A stretch of 64,000 nt of DNA from Liolophura sinensis (lineage: Eukaryota; Mollusca; Polyplacophora; Chitonida; Chitonidae), in assembly GCF_032854445.1 (NCBI RefSeq), contig NC_088297.1, positions 20,907,127-20,971,126 on the forward strand, read 5' to 3'. The notes under the pieces are model-generated. The model saw only the letters and a list, made by a program, of their open reading frames with translations, had not been told where the DNA came from and searched no databases. The translations under genes and the position numbers were made by a program. Shown here in pieces: positions 45,885-57,039 of the stretch (position 1 is its first letter; each line of letters starts with the position of its first letter).

Positions 45885-46019
45885 GAACTGGATGCTCTTG
45901 TGTTGTGTTGCGTTAAATCATGCTTTTATATGTTTTTGGCCAGTGAACAAGCGAGATGGCCACCCACACTGCAGAGGCATAGTGATGCCCAAAACTGGGA
46001 CCAAATCATGTCTTTTGTG
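45885..46019 (+). CDS. MMS22L: Coding exon, MMS22L-like
   Basis: Following GTCATGTATTGCAG, 45 codons read ELDALVLCCVKSCFYMFLAS, EQARWPPTLQRHSDAQNWDQ and IMSFV, to a donor TTTTGTG|GTGAAG, phase 0 on both sides. SCFYMF and QNWDQIMSFVVKN fit the ASFYKF ... SNWNFVEELLKKS stretch of human MMS22L at roughly residues 345-375, with similar spacing. The donor is non-ideal; an alternative GT lies nine bases later in the same phase. The resemblance is from memory, but it is one of the stronger links in the gene model. Confidence 0.5.
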
Positions 46020-46133
46020 GTGAAGAATGTTTTTTCTCTTTTGTTTTTCTTGCAGAAGATGTTATAATTTAAGACTTTCAAAAACGCATTCTAGTATTTA
46101 ACACATACCGTGCATCTTCAAACTTTTCTACAG

Positions 46134-46174
46134 AGGTGTTCAAGGAACAAAGTACCATGTTTTCCAATGCATAT
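46134..46174 (+). CDS. Possible linking microexon
   Basis: A good acceptor (ATCTTCAAACTTTTCTACAG) and an acceptable donor (GCATAT|GTAATG) bound 41 bp, open in phase 0. Its length (3n+2) is what is needed to join the phase-0 exon ending at 46019 to the exon at 46478, which starts one base before a codon boundary. The peptide itself is not informative. Confidence 0.2.
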
Positions 46175-46477
46175 GTAATGTAATATATTGTTTCAAATTC
46201 GTTTGTGTCTGGGAGCCTCAGGGTAGATCAACCCAGTGTTGACTGAGTATATGCACTGTATTTTTACCCTCTTGAAATAAAGGCCATTATTAGTATAAGT
46301 TACTACAAAAGCATAATATAAGAGTGCAGTTGCACAGTTGATAATTCTTTCAATTTCTCTTTATTTTTCTGCCCCATAAAACAGTGAACAAAACTAACTT
46401 ATGTGTCAGGTTTTGAGATAATTACATGGACTGCTATGGGTTGCTTTCACTGGGAAAGACATGGTTTGTTTTCACAG

Positions 46478-46625
46478 GCCATGTGGTAGTTTGGGACAGA
46501 TATTTGAGACCCTATCACAGTGGCCCTTCAACCCTCAAGAGAATCCTTTACTCAGCCTCCACCAGATCTGGCTGGAGCATGCTGGACCCACCATGTGTTG
46601 TCACAGTTTATCTCAGCTTGTTAAG
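46478..46625 (+). CDS. MMS22L: Coding exon, MMS22L-like
   Basis: The acceptor ATGGTTTGTTTTCACAG is followed by one base and 49 codons: PCGSLGQIFETLSQWPFNPQ, then NPLLSLHQIWLEHAGP and CCHSLSQLVK. The donor is AAG|GTCTTG. The order helix, W/P/N turn, hydrophobic helix with LHQIWLEH, then SLSQLVK fits LTLCDFWEPN ... VTILWEYYSKN ... PLSMLEMVK of human MMS22L at roughly residues 395-450. The other frames are not protein-like. The frame meets a TGA 21 bases after the proposed donor, so splicing there is required unless this is a terminal exon. Confidence 0.5.
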
Positions 46626-46707
46626 GTCTTGTATGGTTTCTGCTGAGAAAGCCAAAGCAACCTGCTTCTAATACATACAGCCTTAAGAAGCCAAGGATTT
46701 CTTATTT

Positions 46708-47385
46708 TCACTCATGGATACATACTTTGTGATTGTGGTCATTTTGTGAATGAAATGAAGAAGTTTTTGGTTTGAAGTTGGGCTGGCAGAATTGGGTTTT
46801 AGATAAAAGGTGGAGAGAGAAACCAGAGCTATGGTAAAACAGATGGTTACAGTTTAGATTTGACACATTCCGGCTTATCAGGAAGTAGTATCTGTGTGAT
46901 AGAAAGTTGTAGGTGTTGGGGAACAGAGAAGGACTTTGAGAACATTCTAACAGTTTTGGCACCTTGTTATTGGGTACCCAGTGCAGACATTGTCCAATTA
47001 AATGCTGTGCTTTGATTTAATTAGGGGCAGACCTGACACTTTGGAGTCTGCATACATGTACAGTAACATGTAGACAATTTGATGGATAAAAACTGTTTTA
47101 AAAAGGAAAGAAGATATCAATGTAGAGAGTAATTGCACTACGCATGTAATGTAATGGATAGTAGGCTGTAAACCATAATTAATGTAAATAGGCCATTTTG
47201 TGCGCTTAATAATTGCCTTGTTGCAGATAATACTGTCCATGTAGGCTCATATTTAGGACAAGTGTGATGGAATGTAACATAGACATCGCTGTAGCAGATA
47301 TCTAGGAGCAAGCAATGTATGCTTTGGGATTATTTACTATAGGACATTCATCATTCATTACCAAGGACCATCTTTAAGATACTTG
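46708..47385. other. Intronic stretch, nothing recognised
   Basis: AT-rich, with open frames on the - strand of low complexity. No repeat or exon is supported. Confidence 0.4.
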
Positions 47386-47389
47386 TCTT

Positions 47390-47534
47390 TCAGTTCTTCA
47401 TATGCATGAGGTGTGGTTTCAATCCCAGCCTCTCACAGGGAAACTTCAAGATTCTGGGCCTCCGTTGTTCAAAAGGGCCTTGGTGGCCATATGCGGCCGA
47501 CTGCTCTTTGTAGAACAGTTTATGTGGTTTTGCA
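47390..47534 (+). mobile_element. Possible tRNA-derived repeat whose 3' part seeded the 68-bp array
   Basis: GGTTTCAATCC at 47415-47425 resembles a Pol III B box. It is followed by CTCACAGGGAAACTTCAAG, a stretch with CCTTGGTGGCCATATGCGGCC, and then directly by the first 68-bp unit. This layout fits a SINE-like element. No second copy lies in the window, so the call is tentative. Confidence 0.35.
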
Positions 47535-49240
47535 TGAAGTTTTGTGGAGATCACTTCCAATGTCGACTTCTCTAGCCCAACAATAAAACTCATCACTGAA
47601 GTTTCAGTTTTGTGGAGATCACTTCCAATGTCGACTTCTCTAGCCGAACCATAAAACTCATCACTGAAGTTTCAGTTTTGTGGAGATCACTTCCAATGTC
47701 GACTTCTCTAGCCCAACCATAAAACTCATCACTGAAGTTTCAGTTTTGTGGAGATCACTTCCAATGTCGACTTCTCTAGCCCAACAATAAAACTCACCAC
47801 TGAAGTTTCAGTTTTGTGGAGATCACTTCCAATGTCGACTTCTCTAGCCCAACAATAAAACTCATCACTGAAGTTTCAGTTTTGTGGAGATCACTTTCAA
47901 TGTCGACTTCTCTAGCCCAACAATAAAACTCACCACTGAAGTTTCAGTTTTGTGGAGATCACTTCCAATGTCGACTTCTCTAGCCCAACAATAAAACTCA
48001 CCACTGAAGTTTCAGTTTTGTGGAGATCACTTCCAATGTCGACTTCTCTAGCCCAACCATAAAACTCATCACTGAAGTTTCAGTTTTGTGGAGATCACTT
48101 CCAATGTCGACTTCTCTAGCCCAACATTAAAACTCATCACTGAAGTTTCAGTTTTGTGGAGATCACTTCCAATGTCGACTTCTCTAGCCCAACATTAAAA
48201 CTCATCACTGAAGTTTCAGTTTTGTGGAGATCACTTCCAATGTCGACTTCTCTAGCCCAACAATAAAACTCATCACTGAAGTTTCAGTTTTGTGGAGATC
48301 CCTTTCAATGTCGACTTCTCTAGCCCAACAATAAAACTCACCACTGAAGTTTCAGTTTTGTGGAGATCACTTCCAATGTCGACTTCTCTAGCCCAACCAT
48401 AAAACTCACCACTGAAGTTTCAGTTTTGTGGAGATCACTTCCAATGTCGACTTCTCTAGCCCAACCATAAAACTCACCACTGAAGTTTCAGTTTTGTGGA
48501 GATCCCTTTCAATGTCGACTTCTCTAGCCCAACCATAAAACTCACCACTGAAGTTTCAGTTTTGTGGAGATCACTTTCAATGTCGACTTCTCTAGCCCAA
48601 CCATAAAACTCACCACTGAAGTTTCAGTTTTGTGGAGATCACTTCCAATGTCGACTTCTCTAGCCCAGCCATAAAACTCACCACTGAAGTTTCAGTTTTG
48701 TGGAGATCACTTCCAATGTCGACTTCTCTAGCCCAACAATAAAACTCATCACTGAAGTTTCAGTTTTGTGGAGATCACTTCCAATGTCGACTTCTCTAGC
48801 CCAACCATAAAACTCATCACTGAAGTTTCAGTTTTGTGGAGATCACTTCCAATGTCGACTTCTCTAGCCCAACCATAAAACTCATCACTGAAGTTTCAGT
48901 TTTGTGGAGATCACTTCCAATGTCGACTTCTCTAGCCCAACCATAAAACTCACCACTGAAGTTTCAGTTTTGTGGAGATCACTTCCAATGTCGACTTCTC
49001 TAGCCCAACAATAAAACTCACCACTGAAGTTTCAGTTTTGTGGAGATCACTTCCAATGTCGACTTCTCTAGCCCAACCATAAAACTCACCACTGAAGTTT
49101 CAGTTTTGTGGAGATCACTTTCAATGTCGACTTCTCTAGCCCAACAATAAAACTCACCACTGAAGTTTCAGTTTTGTGGAGATCACTTCCAATGTCGACT
49201 TCTCTAGCCCAACAATAAAACTCACCACTGAAGTTTCAGT
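47535..49240. repeat. 68-bp minisatellite, 25 copies, very homogeneous
   Basis: TTCAGTTTTGTGGAGATCAC recurs exactly every 68 bp from 47603 to 49235, preceded by one unit with a variant left end (GCATGAAGTTTTGTGG). Every unit carries GTCGAC. Variation is confined to a few sites: CTTCCAAT/CTTTCAAT, GATCACTT/GATCCCTT, CAACAAT/CAACCAT/CAACATT and CTCATC/CTCACC. It ends at TTTCAGTATTTTTGATTATG. The period is not divisible by three, so it does not encode a repeat protein. It has no spacer diversity and is not CRISPR. Confidence 0.97.
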
Positions 49241-49626
49241 ATTTTTGATTATGGTATCAAACTTGCAGATCAGATAGAAGGACATATCAGAGAAGATCTA
49301 GTCAAGAACTCAGGATTTTCTGGGCAGTCTAAGTGACAAGGAGTAAATGCACATCATTAGTGTATGATAGCCCTGTGAACTGAGATATCCCATGTGGTTA
49401 CTTGAAACTGTCAGCCTGTTAGGCTAGTTTCTCTTACATTATGCATCTGTTTTGACATCTGGCTCATTTAAGGGTCAACCCTGCACAGAGAGAGAGAGGA
49501 AAAAACAGAACTTTCAACTAGATGCCGGTTATGTAGGTTGAACTAAGTTACAATGACATGCGGTATATCTGTGAAGAGTTACAGTACGTGAAGTGTACAC
49601 TGTGATCTCCTTAACATGCTTCTCAG
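49241..49626. other. Intronic stretch, nothing rec­ognised
   Basis: AT-rich with a short (AG)n at about 49485-49500. Confidence 0.4.
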
Positions 49627-49690
49627 CTGTCTTCTGGATATGCTGGGTTACTTGCGGGATACCATGGCACGTCACGTCGCCGCACTCTGA
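49627..49690 (+). CDS. Candidate terminal-type exon
   Basis: The acceptor TCCTTAACATGCTTCTCAG opens a phase reading CLLDMLGYLRDTMARHVAAL and a TGA. LLxxLGxxxxxxM loosely recalls the extreme C terminus of MMS22L (KLLSHLGQMGQDEM), but better MMS22L-like exons of the middle region lie further right, so this would have to be an alternative or unrelated 3' exon. No donor is seen. Confidence 0.25.
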
Positions 49691-49895
49691 AGCCTGATGA
49701 TGTACTGTAACACTGTTAACTTTTTAAAGTTGCTGCCTTCAGCAGAGGAACAGGTTGATCACACTGGGCTTCAGCTGAACATAGTTCACATCAGGATCAT
49801 TTATTTTCAGTGGCAAACCACTAGATCACCAATAGCTCACATGTAGCAAGCATCAGGTCAATATAAGTACCAACTAAGCTATAGATAGGTGTTCT

Positions 49896-50140
49896 CAGGG
49901 GCAAGTGACTAGCTCACCACTAGAACACTTCTACTGTTCTCATTAGAAAGCCTCCAGTTAACCATTAGCACATTTCTAGCAGGCTTTGAGTGTTATCTGT
50001 GGAAAGCCACCAGCTCACCACTAGCACACTTCTACTGTTCTCATTAGAAAGCCTCCAGTGAACCATTAGCACACTTCTAGCAGGCTTTTAATGTTATATG
50101 AAAAGCCACCAGCTCACCACCAGCACACTTTTAGCATTCT
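49896..50140. repeat. Composite tandem repeat, about 101-bp period
   Basis: CTTCTACTGTTCTCATTAGAAAGCCTCCAGT recurs at about 49929 and 50030. Each copy includes sub-repeats of the form CCAGCTCACCACTAGCACAC and ACCATTAGCACA. Confidence 0.8.
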
Positions 50141-50283
50141 GCTACCGTTTCATTAGCATTTGTCTACAGAGAATTTGTGTACATTTCATCAAGAAAATAA
50201 AACAGTTAGCATGTGTTGGAAAAGACTTGGCACATGTGAAATAATGCATTGGTAGATTAAAAATCATTTGAGGAATCAGAAGA

Positions 50284-50612
50284 GTGAGTGAGTGCTGGGG
50301 ATTGAATGTCGTACTTTTTTTTGACGACGAAGGAGGTCCTTAGAGTGCATGTAATATGCCTCCTTGTTGCAGGATGGATTTCCACCTCTCTTTTATCTTG
50401 TGTTACTTCACTGAGACAACTTACGGAAGGCAAATAAGCAGCCTCGACTGAGCCTATATACTGATACGGGTCAACCAGTCGTTGCCCAACCCCCTTAATG
50501 TTGAATGCCAAGCGAGGAAGCTACAACTTCCTCCTGTAAGATTTTAGCTGTGATCCGAGCCAGGGTTGATCCAGGATTTACCACCCCCGAAGCAGATGTA
50601 TCGGGGCCAGTG
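50284..50612 (-). mobile_element. SINE-2 copy with perfect 12-bp TSD
   Basis: GGAATCAGAAGA at 50272-50283 recurs at 50613-50624. The (GTGAGTGAGT) tail is at the left and the tRNA-like head at the right, as in the 23.6-kb copy. Shared interior: CTTAGAGTGCATGTAATATGCCTCC and TGATACGGGTCAACCAGTCG. Here the A-box part of the head is shortened. Confidence 0.93.
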
Positions 50613-50629
50613 GGAATCAGAAGACAGGA

Positions 50630-52240
50630 TAAACGACATTTAGCTGTATGGATCACTCACGCATATGTAGATTGGGGTGCATTTGATAGCACCTGTTGTA
50701 ACAAATATTCAATTAAGTGATTAAAAATAAGTGTTAAACAGGTTCTGGGGTTCTGATTTTTGCACCCACACACTTTCATCATGTTTTTAGTTGTGATGAA
50801 CAGCTCTGTAAAGTCACTGTCTGCAATTTTTAACATCCCATCTTTTAACACGTGCTCTTTTCCTAATGAGGGTGACATTACATTACTGTAACTTTTTGTC
50901 GGATATGGCTCCTAGTGTGAAGCACTTGCTTTGGTAAGACATTAATCGTCAGCGCCGACTTTCACAAAACTGTGTGTGTCATATTTCTCATAACTTTTTC
51001 CGTGAAAGTCGTTTTCTGGGTTATAGTGCCAAAAGGTGATGTCGTGTACGAGACAAGTTACAAAAAATGGATCCATAAAGTTTCGTGAAAGTGGCCCCTG
51101 CATCATATTAGCACTGTTTTAATAATTTATTCGCCCATACCTATTGACAGATAAAATTACGACCCACATCAGTTCCTTCCTGATTTATTGGAATATACCT
51201 GTACAAATATCCTAGATAATTAACTTATTAGCTCTTTGCCATAACCTAATGCACACACACACAACAGACATACAGGTAAACTGTCTTTGCCACATTCAGT
51301 ATTCTTCTCCATGTGTCTCCAAACCCAGGATCAGGCTTAGGCCAATCCAGGTGTAATTTCATCCTGACGGCATAATTACCTCATGAATATTCAGTTATTT
51401 TGCCCAGGTGTGCGCATGGCCAGGTTTCATGTAGATGTACCTTGAGCACATTGCTTGTCAAGTCGCCGGTGTAACAGGTTGGCACTGTTTAACATGTAGT
51501 TCTAGTACATGTGCATGCGACCTAGGCAACAAAGCTTCTTCATTGAGGCATCTGTCATGTAGCAGAACAGGACTTACTTGTAAATACAGGAGTTTGTGTA
51601 GTAGGTTATTATTGACATTTATTTTGTGGATTATTAATGCTGTTGACTAACATATAAGTGTTTCTTTTGCCTCAAGTGTAGGTCAGACCGACGCGTTTTT
51701 CGACTGTGTGCTCTGTTTGAATGATAGCCTATTTTTTCGTGTACGATTTGTTGTAAATCTTATGTATTTTAAAGTTTGTTTGTAACATCTGCAGCTACAT
51801 TTTACATCACCTTCTTTTGAACAGTTTGGTGCTTTAATTGTGCTTAAAAGCCTTTTCCTTCATGGGAATATCCAGTTTGGTCAGCATTCTTGAAGTCAAA
51901 CACAATGCAGTTTCATATCGAACATAGAAACACTTAGAACGCTCTGTGTAGAAGTACAAGTGGTCGGTTTAACACCTTAGAATAAACAACCGTTTCATTA
52001 TGCAAAAGTGTTCAGCAAGGTATGCAAACTACAACGACGTCGACACAACGAAAGGCCCTGAGAATGGCCGTATGTACAGGACGGCTCAGGCACGCACAAA
52101 TTCCTATAGATTGAGCGGAGCCTATGGATTATTTGGTGCTGCTGTGGTGGCCCGGGCAGAACCAATGTATTGTCAGCATGCAGTAAATGTATGGACTACT
52201 CCCTCTCTCTTCTCTCTCACACACACACACTCAATCTGCC
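50630..52240. other. Intronic stretch with local CpG-richer patch
   Basis: About 52010-52160 is CpG-richer and open on the + strand (52000-52311), but without a recognisable product. The (AC)n tract at about 52218-52230 leads into the next exon's acceptor. Confidence 0.35.
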
Positions 52241-52242
52241 AG

Positions 52243-52401
52243 GCTGGTGGGGACTGTGCCAAGGTCTTCTGGGCTGTGCACAGCTTCTATCTGGCTCAGT
52301 GTTTGGCCTAGATTCGACCAGCACAACCAGTTCACATGTTCAGGTTCTCAGCGCCTGCCTACTGCAGCAGGGCTCACTGACTACATTATATCTGCAGTAT
52401 T
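52243..52401 (+). CDS. MMS22L: Coding exon, MMS22L-like
   Basis: The acceptor (ACACACACTCAATCTGCCAG) uses the CA/CT repeat as its pyrimidine-rich tract. After two bases the phase reads WWGLCQGLLGCAQLLSGSVF, then SHVQVLSACLLQQGSLTTLY and LQY, to a weak donor (CAGTATT|GTACAA). GSVFGL ... SHVQVL ... ACLLQQGSLTTLYLQ fits ETSYCL ... SHEKLL ... ACRESELRTVLSFLQ of human MMS22L at roughly residues 625-680. The two other phases are also open for long stretches, but their peptides are less regular. Confidence 0.45.
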
Positions 52402-52474
52402 GTACAACTTACCTATAGTTACAAGCTTTACTTGAATGGTAATAAGCTTGCTCTGAATGTGTTTAATGAAATGG

Positions 52475-52695
52475 ACTACTGTAAATCTTCAACCATTTCA
52501 ACCTCTAAACCACTTTTTTTTTTCTCTCAGAGGAATTTGTGCATACAATTATTGTAAAAATGATGCTAAAATGATAAGTTTGCTTCACAAAAAAATGCAA
52601 GCTTCATAAAACTGCGCCCCAAACATATCTTAGGTTGTTTCATAATATTGGTTAAATAGGGCAGTTGCAAAAGTTGACGAATTAGGGAAGTGTGT
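52475..52695. mobile_element. Family-D short inverted-repeat element
   Basis: The left end ACTGTAAATCTTCAACC and the right end AAAAGTTGACGAATTAGGGA are inverted repeats of the type seen in families A and B. The interior GTGCATACAATTATTGTAAAAATGATGC is shared with the right half of the 43.8-kb element. Confidence 0.65.
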
Positions 52696-52699
52696 TTTC

Positions 52700-54575
52700 T
52701 ATCTAGAGTATACTGTACCTCTACAATCTTAAGATATAGGCTTGTAATAAGCATCTACAACCTTTACCTGTGAAGTAAACTTCGCTTGAATGAGATCGAT
52801 GAAATTAGGAATTTATTTTTCTATTTTTTAAAAACTTTAATAATTACCTTTCACAAAGTATGACCCTTGTCAGTGCATGTGCTACCGATCAAAATCGGTA
52901 ATAAAGTTTCTAAAACTTTTTCAAACTTTACTGTACAGGCATTGATCTGATCATTACTGAAGACAATTCTTGATTTGAATAGCGAATATGGAATTTTTTG
53001 CAAAAAATCTCCAGTATAGTCTCTTCAAACTTACGAGGCAGATGTTCAGTTATTTTGCATTGTCAATCAAACATGCGATGACTGGAGTGTGAAACGACGG
53101 TGAATATTGCAATACTGCCCTGTGCTGATGATTTCAAAGATCGTTTTGTTAAGATGTGCATACATACGTAGTATCTATAACGTTCTACAACAGCTCTCAG
53201 TACTCATGTGTATGTATGTGAGTCATAGCACAGCTGATTGCTCAGTGCATGGTTTTCATGTACAATGCGTACATCTACCATATGTTTGCTAATGGGAAGA
53301 AGAGTCCTTGTAGCACAGACTTGGGCATGCATGTTCTAGTGTACACAAGAAAAAGGGGTAAAGATCAAGTGGTCATTGCTTTAAACTCGCATAGACAGAC
53401 TGGAGAAATTCTGAGCAGTTAATAAGGGGTGCACACACATCTGTTCTTTTTGTACTAAGACTTTTTGCGACAGTATAACAATGGTACTTTTGGTATTGTC
53501 TTTTTAGACACGCATTAAAAAACTGGAAAAGTATTGAATTGCTTAGGGATGCACATACTGTATGCTTTTTGCAAGTGGGTGACAATTGTACTTTTGATGT
53601 TGCATTTTGTTACATTTCACATTTAGATCTTTGTAGCTCTGTTAAACTTGTAAATTTAAGTTAATTGTAATAAAGCCTCCATGACTCTTTAAACGTTGGT
53701 AAAAACTTTTTTGAGATTGCTTCCCAAGAATGTTGTTGTAAAACATATGTGCCTTAGAGTTGAGATATTTCTGTTAAACGATGTTGCATGGTGTGCCACA
53801 TGCTGGCAGGTCACAGACAAATTTTTTTAACAAATAAAATATTCGAAGCTGGGTGCTCAAACACAGCTGAAATTCTACTACAACAATAGAGAGTTAGTGG
53901 TTAAAATTTTATCAATTCGATGTGCTCAATTTGGATTATGGTTTTAGGTGATAGCCTAACATCGATTTGTGCAAGAGTTCGCAGGTTGTTACTTATCCCA
54001 GCTGACCTGCAAGGTTCTGCAGTCTGCACAGATAACCAGTATACTCTACAGTCGGTATGTACTCGTGTGTAACGACTGAATCTAACAGACATGTAAGTTA
54101 CATGTGCAAGTTTTCAGTAATGATTCTGTAATTAATTGTGTACTCAGAGACCAATGTTGTCTGAAAGCGTACTCTTATGTATAGGATGGTAAATACACAA
54201 CTGCAACCATTGTGTTGGGTGTACATGTAAACATGGGGACAGTTTAACATTGAAGTCCTGCCACGTAACAGGCACATGGTTAATTTGATAAATGTACAAA
54301 CCGTGTTCTCACGAGGAGCTGCTTGTAATTACATGTACCGCCACCTAGTGGCTTTCAGCGGGTTTTTGAAGTTGACAACAACAGCGTTGTTTTCATTAGG
54401 CGTGTACATGCATATGTTCAGAAACAGGGAGCGCCCTGCAGTTTGCTGCGGATTGCTGCCAGCAGATGCCTATCCAATCTTGGTTACTCTATTGGAAATA
54501 GCGGTTTTATTGGTTCGCAGTGGCTAATATGTTCTCTTGAGTGATGCTATTCCTATATAATATATTCCATGTCAG
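52700..54575. other. Intronic stretch
   Basis: About 54290-54530 is CpG-richer and open in two + strand frames (one containing KQGAPCSLLRIAASRCLSNL) after a fair acceptor, CATGCATATGTTCAG. I do not recognise either product. The rest is AT-rich. Confidence 0.35.
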
Positions 54576-54579
54576 ATTT

Positions 54580-54670
54580 TTATGGAACTTTTTGCTGTCC
54601 ACTTCAAGAAGCAAATAAAAGTCACAAAATATTAAGTTAGATTCTTTCTGTAGAATATCATCCTACCCAG
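54580..54670. mobile_element. Family-B fragment
   Basis: It contains AAGAAGCAAATAAAAGTCACAAAATATTAAG, then CTGTAGAATATCATCCTACC. Confidence 0.5.
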
Positions 54671-54815
54671 CAAACTAGCTAACAATCAGGCAAAACAAGT
54701 GACAAGCAGGCAAAACAAGCTAACAATCAGGCAAAACAGGTAACAAGCAGACAAAATAAGTAAAAAGCTGACAAAACAAGCTAACAATCAGGCAAAACAA
54801 GTTGCAAGCAGATTG
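54668..54815. repeat. 39-40-bp minisatellite built from 20-bp half-units
   Basis: AAGCTAACAATCAGGCAAAAC alternates with AAGTGACAAGCAGGCAAAAC with light drift. It begins directly at the end of the family-B fragment. Confidence 0.85.
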
Positions 54816-55785
54816 CAGGCAGACCTTCTCATGTATGGTAGGTTACATGCAAGTCATGGATGAAATCTTATGCCAAATACCTTATCTAAAAATCAGACAT
54901 CAGAGTTATTGCAAAAGTGGTTTAATCTACACGAACACCTGTACATATACACTTATCTTCAAGCTTAGAATATTTATTTGCTTTAAAGGTTTGGTTGTTC
55001 GTTTATGCATGATATTTGTACATGGCAGCCTTGGGTACTAGTAGTCCCATTTGTGTCTTTCAAATTCTGGAGCAGGCATTGATTGTTTTTCAAACTGGAT
55101 GTAGCACCCTGTTGTTAGAGTTGGAGATAAGATCTTCCTTCTAAACAATCATGCTATATGGCAGTCCTTTCATTTGCTCTGCTTCTGGTCCAAGGTTCAC
55201 TTGATTGCAGTGAGCTGTGGTCTACTGGTTACATTTCTGACAGGTTAGAAACATGGAGTCAGTGGACACCTGCCCACCCTAGGGAATGGAAAGGACTGGC
55301 CTGTGACCTTTGACACTACATAGTGATAAGAGGCCTCTGCAGTGTGCCATAGGACTAATCCACTACCACTGGCAGGTGCTTAGGCTGAACAGAGGCAGAA
55401 ATGTGGAGCTATTTGCAGGCATGCATTATTCAGTGTCCAGTTTCAGTCAGTCCTGCTCATACCAACAACTGTCGATCGTTAATATCATTATTGTGCCCCA
55501 ATCAATACAGTGTCCATTTGATGGGCTCGGGGGATAATGGATGAGACCATACACTACTCAGCTTCTATTATGGGCCTGCTGCGATGTTGTCTCTGGACAG
55601 CAAAGCACTGATGTCGCTGTATTGTGTTCCGTAGCATTTCTGAAATCACAGGATAATTTGAATATACTTGCAGGACATGCAGTTAGATTCCTAAATCATT
55701 TTCCAGTATAAACAGTGACTCCATATGTGTGTCCATCATGTTAGTCAGCCATACATTTTTTCATTTCAATGTAAATGTATTTTTC
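54816..55785. other. Intronic stretch, nothing recognised
   Basis: Slightly GC-richer at 55250-55560 with open frames on +, but no splice-bounded candidate. Confidence 0.35.
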
Positions 55786-55790
55786 CTGTA

Positions 55791-56006
55791 GCGCCTCTGT
55801 GCCCACATGGTTAGCGTACTAGCTGAGCCCAATGACTCACCAAAGCTGTCTATGTGAGTTCAAATCCTGCACATGCTGGCTTCTTCTCCGGTTGTAAGAA
55901 AATCTGCGAGCAACTTGCAAGTAGCCGTGTGTTTCCCTTGGGCTCTACCCAATTTCCTTAATAATGAAACCATAATGCTGATGTAAGTGAAGTATTCTTG
56001 AGGCTT
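55791..56006 (+). mobile_element. SINE-1 copy with full head
   Basis: It starts GCGCCTCTGTGCCCACATGGTTAGCG (A box), then GTGAGTTCAAATCCTGCACATG (B box). The body is diverged and it ends at AAGTGAAGTATTCTTGAGGC without the repeat tail. Confidence 0.85.
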
Positions 56007-56815
56007 AAAATATGAATGGCATAAATTTTTAAAACATATTTTAAGCACATCCTGTTCTATTTACCACTTGTGCCTGTAAGGGAAGAAAAGTGAACAAACA
56101 CTTGACCTTTGTTATCATGAAAATATCTGTTCTGTATTATATTTAAAAGTAAAGTATTTTCCTCAGAAATGAAGAATAAAAATCTTTGTCATACTTGTGG
56201 CTTTATATTAATAATATTTATATTAATTAGGAATATATGGAATGAAGGTATGAAGCTCGTGAAGTGTAATTGAAGGAAATGTAATTTGTTACAAGAATGC
56301 TTTGTTGGAATATCTGAATAAACCATGCTACACTTCTCACTGAGTGCACATGTATGCCTCGTGCTATCTAATAATTTCCCAATTTGATGTGAAACGCAGA
56401 CATTGTTTAGAATAACTACACACTGATTTAACCCAGTGTTGAAGCTATGGTTCACAGACATGGATATTTAGTGAACATTCAGACCTTATTTGTAGTCCAG
56501 TTTAATGAAATCCACAGACAACAACTGAGAAACCAGGCAGAAATTTAACTTAAATCTACCTCTTTAAGTTAAGTGCATTCTGTGTTCATTTTACAGAAGT
56601 CTGGCTGCGTAACAGGAAATTCAATCTTCTGTGCGTGGACAATGCTCAGTGTTATTTGAGGCCTGTGATTTGTGCTCAGTTGACGCAGTCACTTCATCTG
56701 TATCGTGAGAGTCCCGGCTGATTGTGGTGCAATTTAGATGGTGGGGAAATTTTTGGCATCTGTAAAAATGCTAGCCTTTCAGTTTATTATGTCCTATAGA
56801 ACCAATTTTTCACAG

Positions 56816-56944
56816 ATCCGACAAATGGACAACTGCCATCTTCAGTTTGATTTGGATTTTGTGCCTGACTTAGTCCATCAGTGCAATTTTCACTTGACAG
56901 CGTTGCTGTCTTGTCAAGGCTTTGCCCTATCACTGTCCAGTGTG
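56816..56944 (+). CDS. MMS22L: Coding exon, MMS22L-like
   Basis: A good acceptor (TAGAACCAATTTTTCACAG) is followed by 43 codons in phase 0: IRQMDNCHLQFDLDFVPDLV, then HQCNFHLTALLSCQGFALSL and SSV. The donor is AGTGTG|GTGATATG. LDFV ... HLTALLSCQGFALSL matches the order of VDLFV ... HLAAVASALWRHFFSFL of human MMS22L at roughly residues 700-735, the next part expected after the 52.2-kb exon. The frame stays open past the donor to 57037, so the end is uncertain. Confidence 0.4.
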
Positions 56945-57039
56945 GTGATATGTTTGGATATTCTGATCACATTTGGGAATCATAGCTGTTGTAGTCTGGG
57001 TATAAGATGCTGCTTTGTCACTGCCCAATACATGTAATA

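Noticed and set aside
47390-47596. 69-codon - strand frame ending in the first 68-bp unit
   Set aside because: It overlaps the presumed dispersed repeat; no acceptor or donor and no recognised family.
47535-49240. CRISPR-like appearance of a regular array
   Set aside because: The repeats are contiguous without variable spacers, in a eukaryotic intron-like context.
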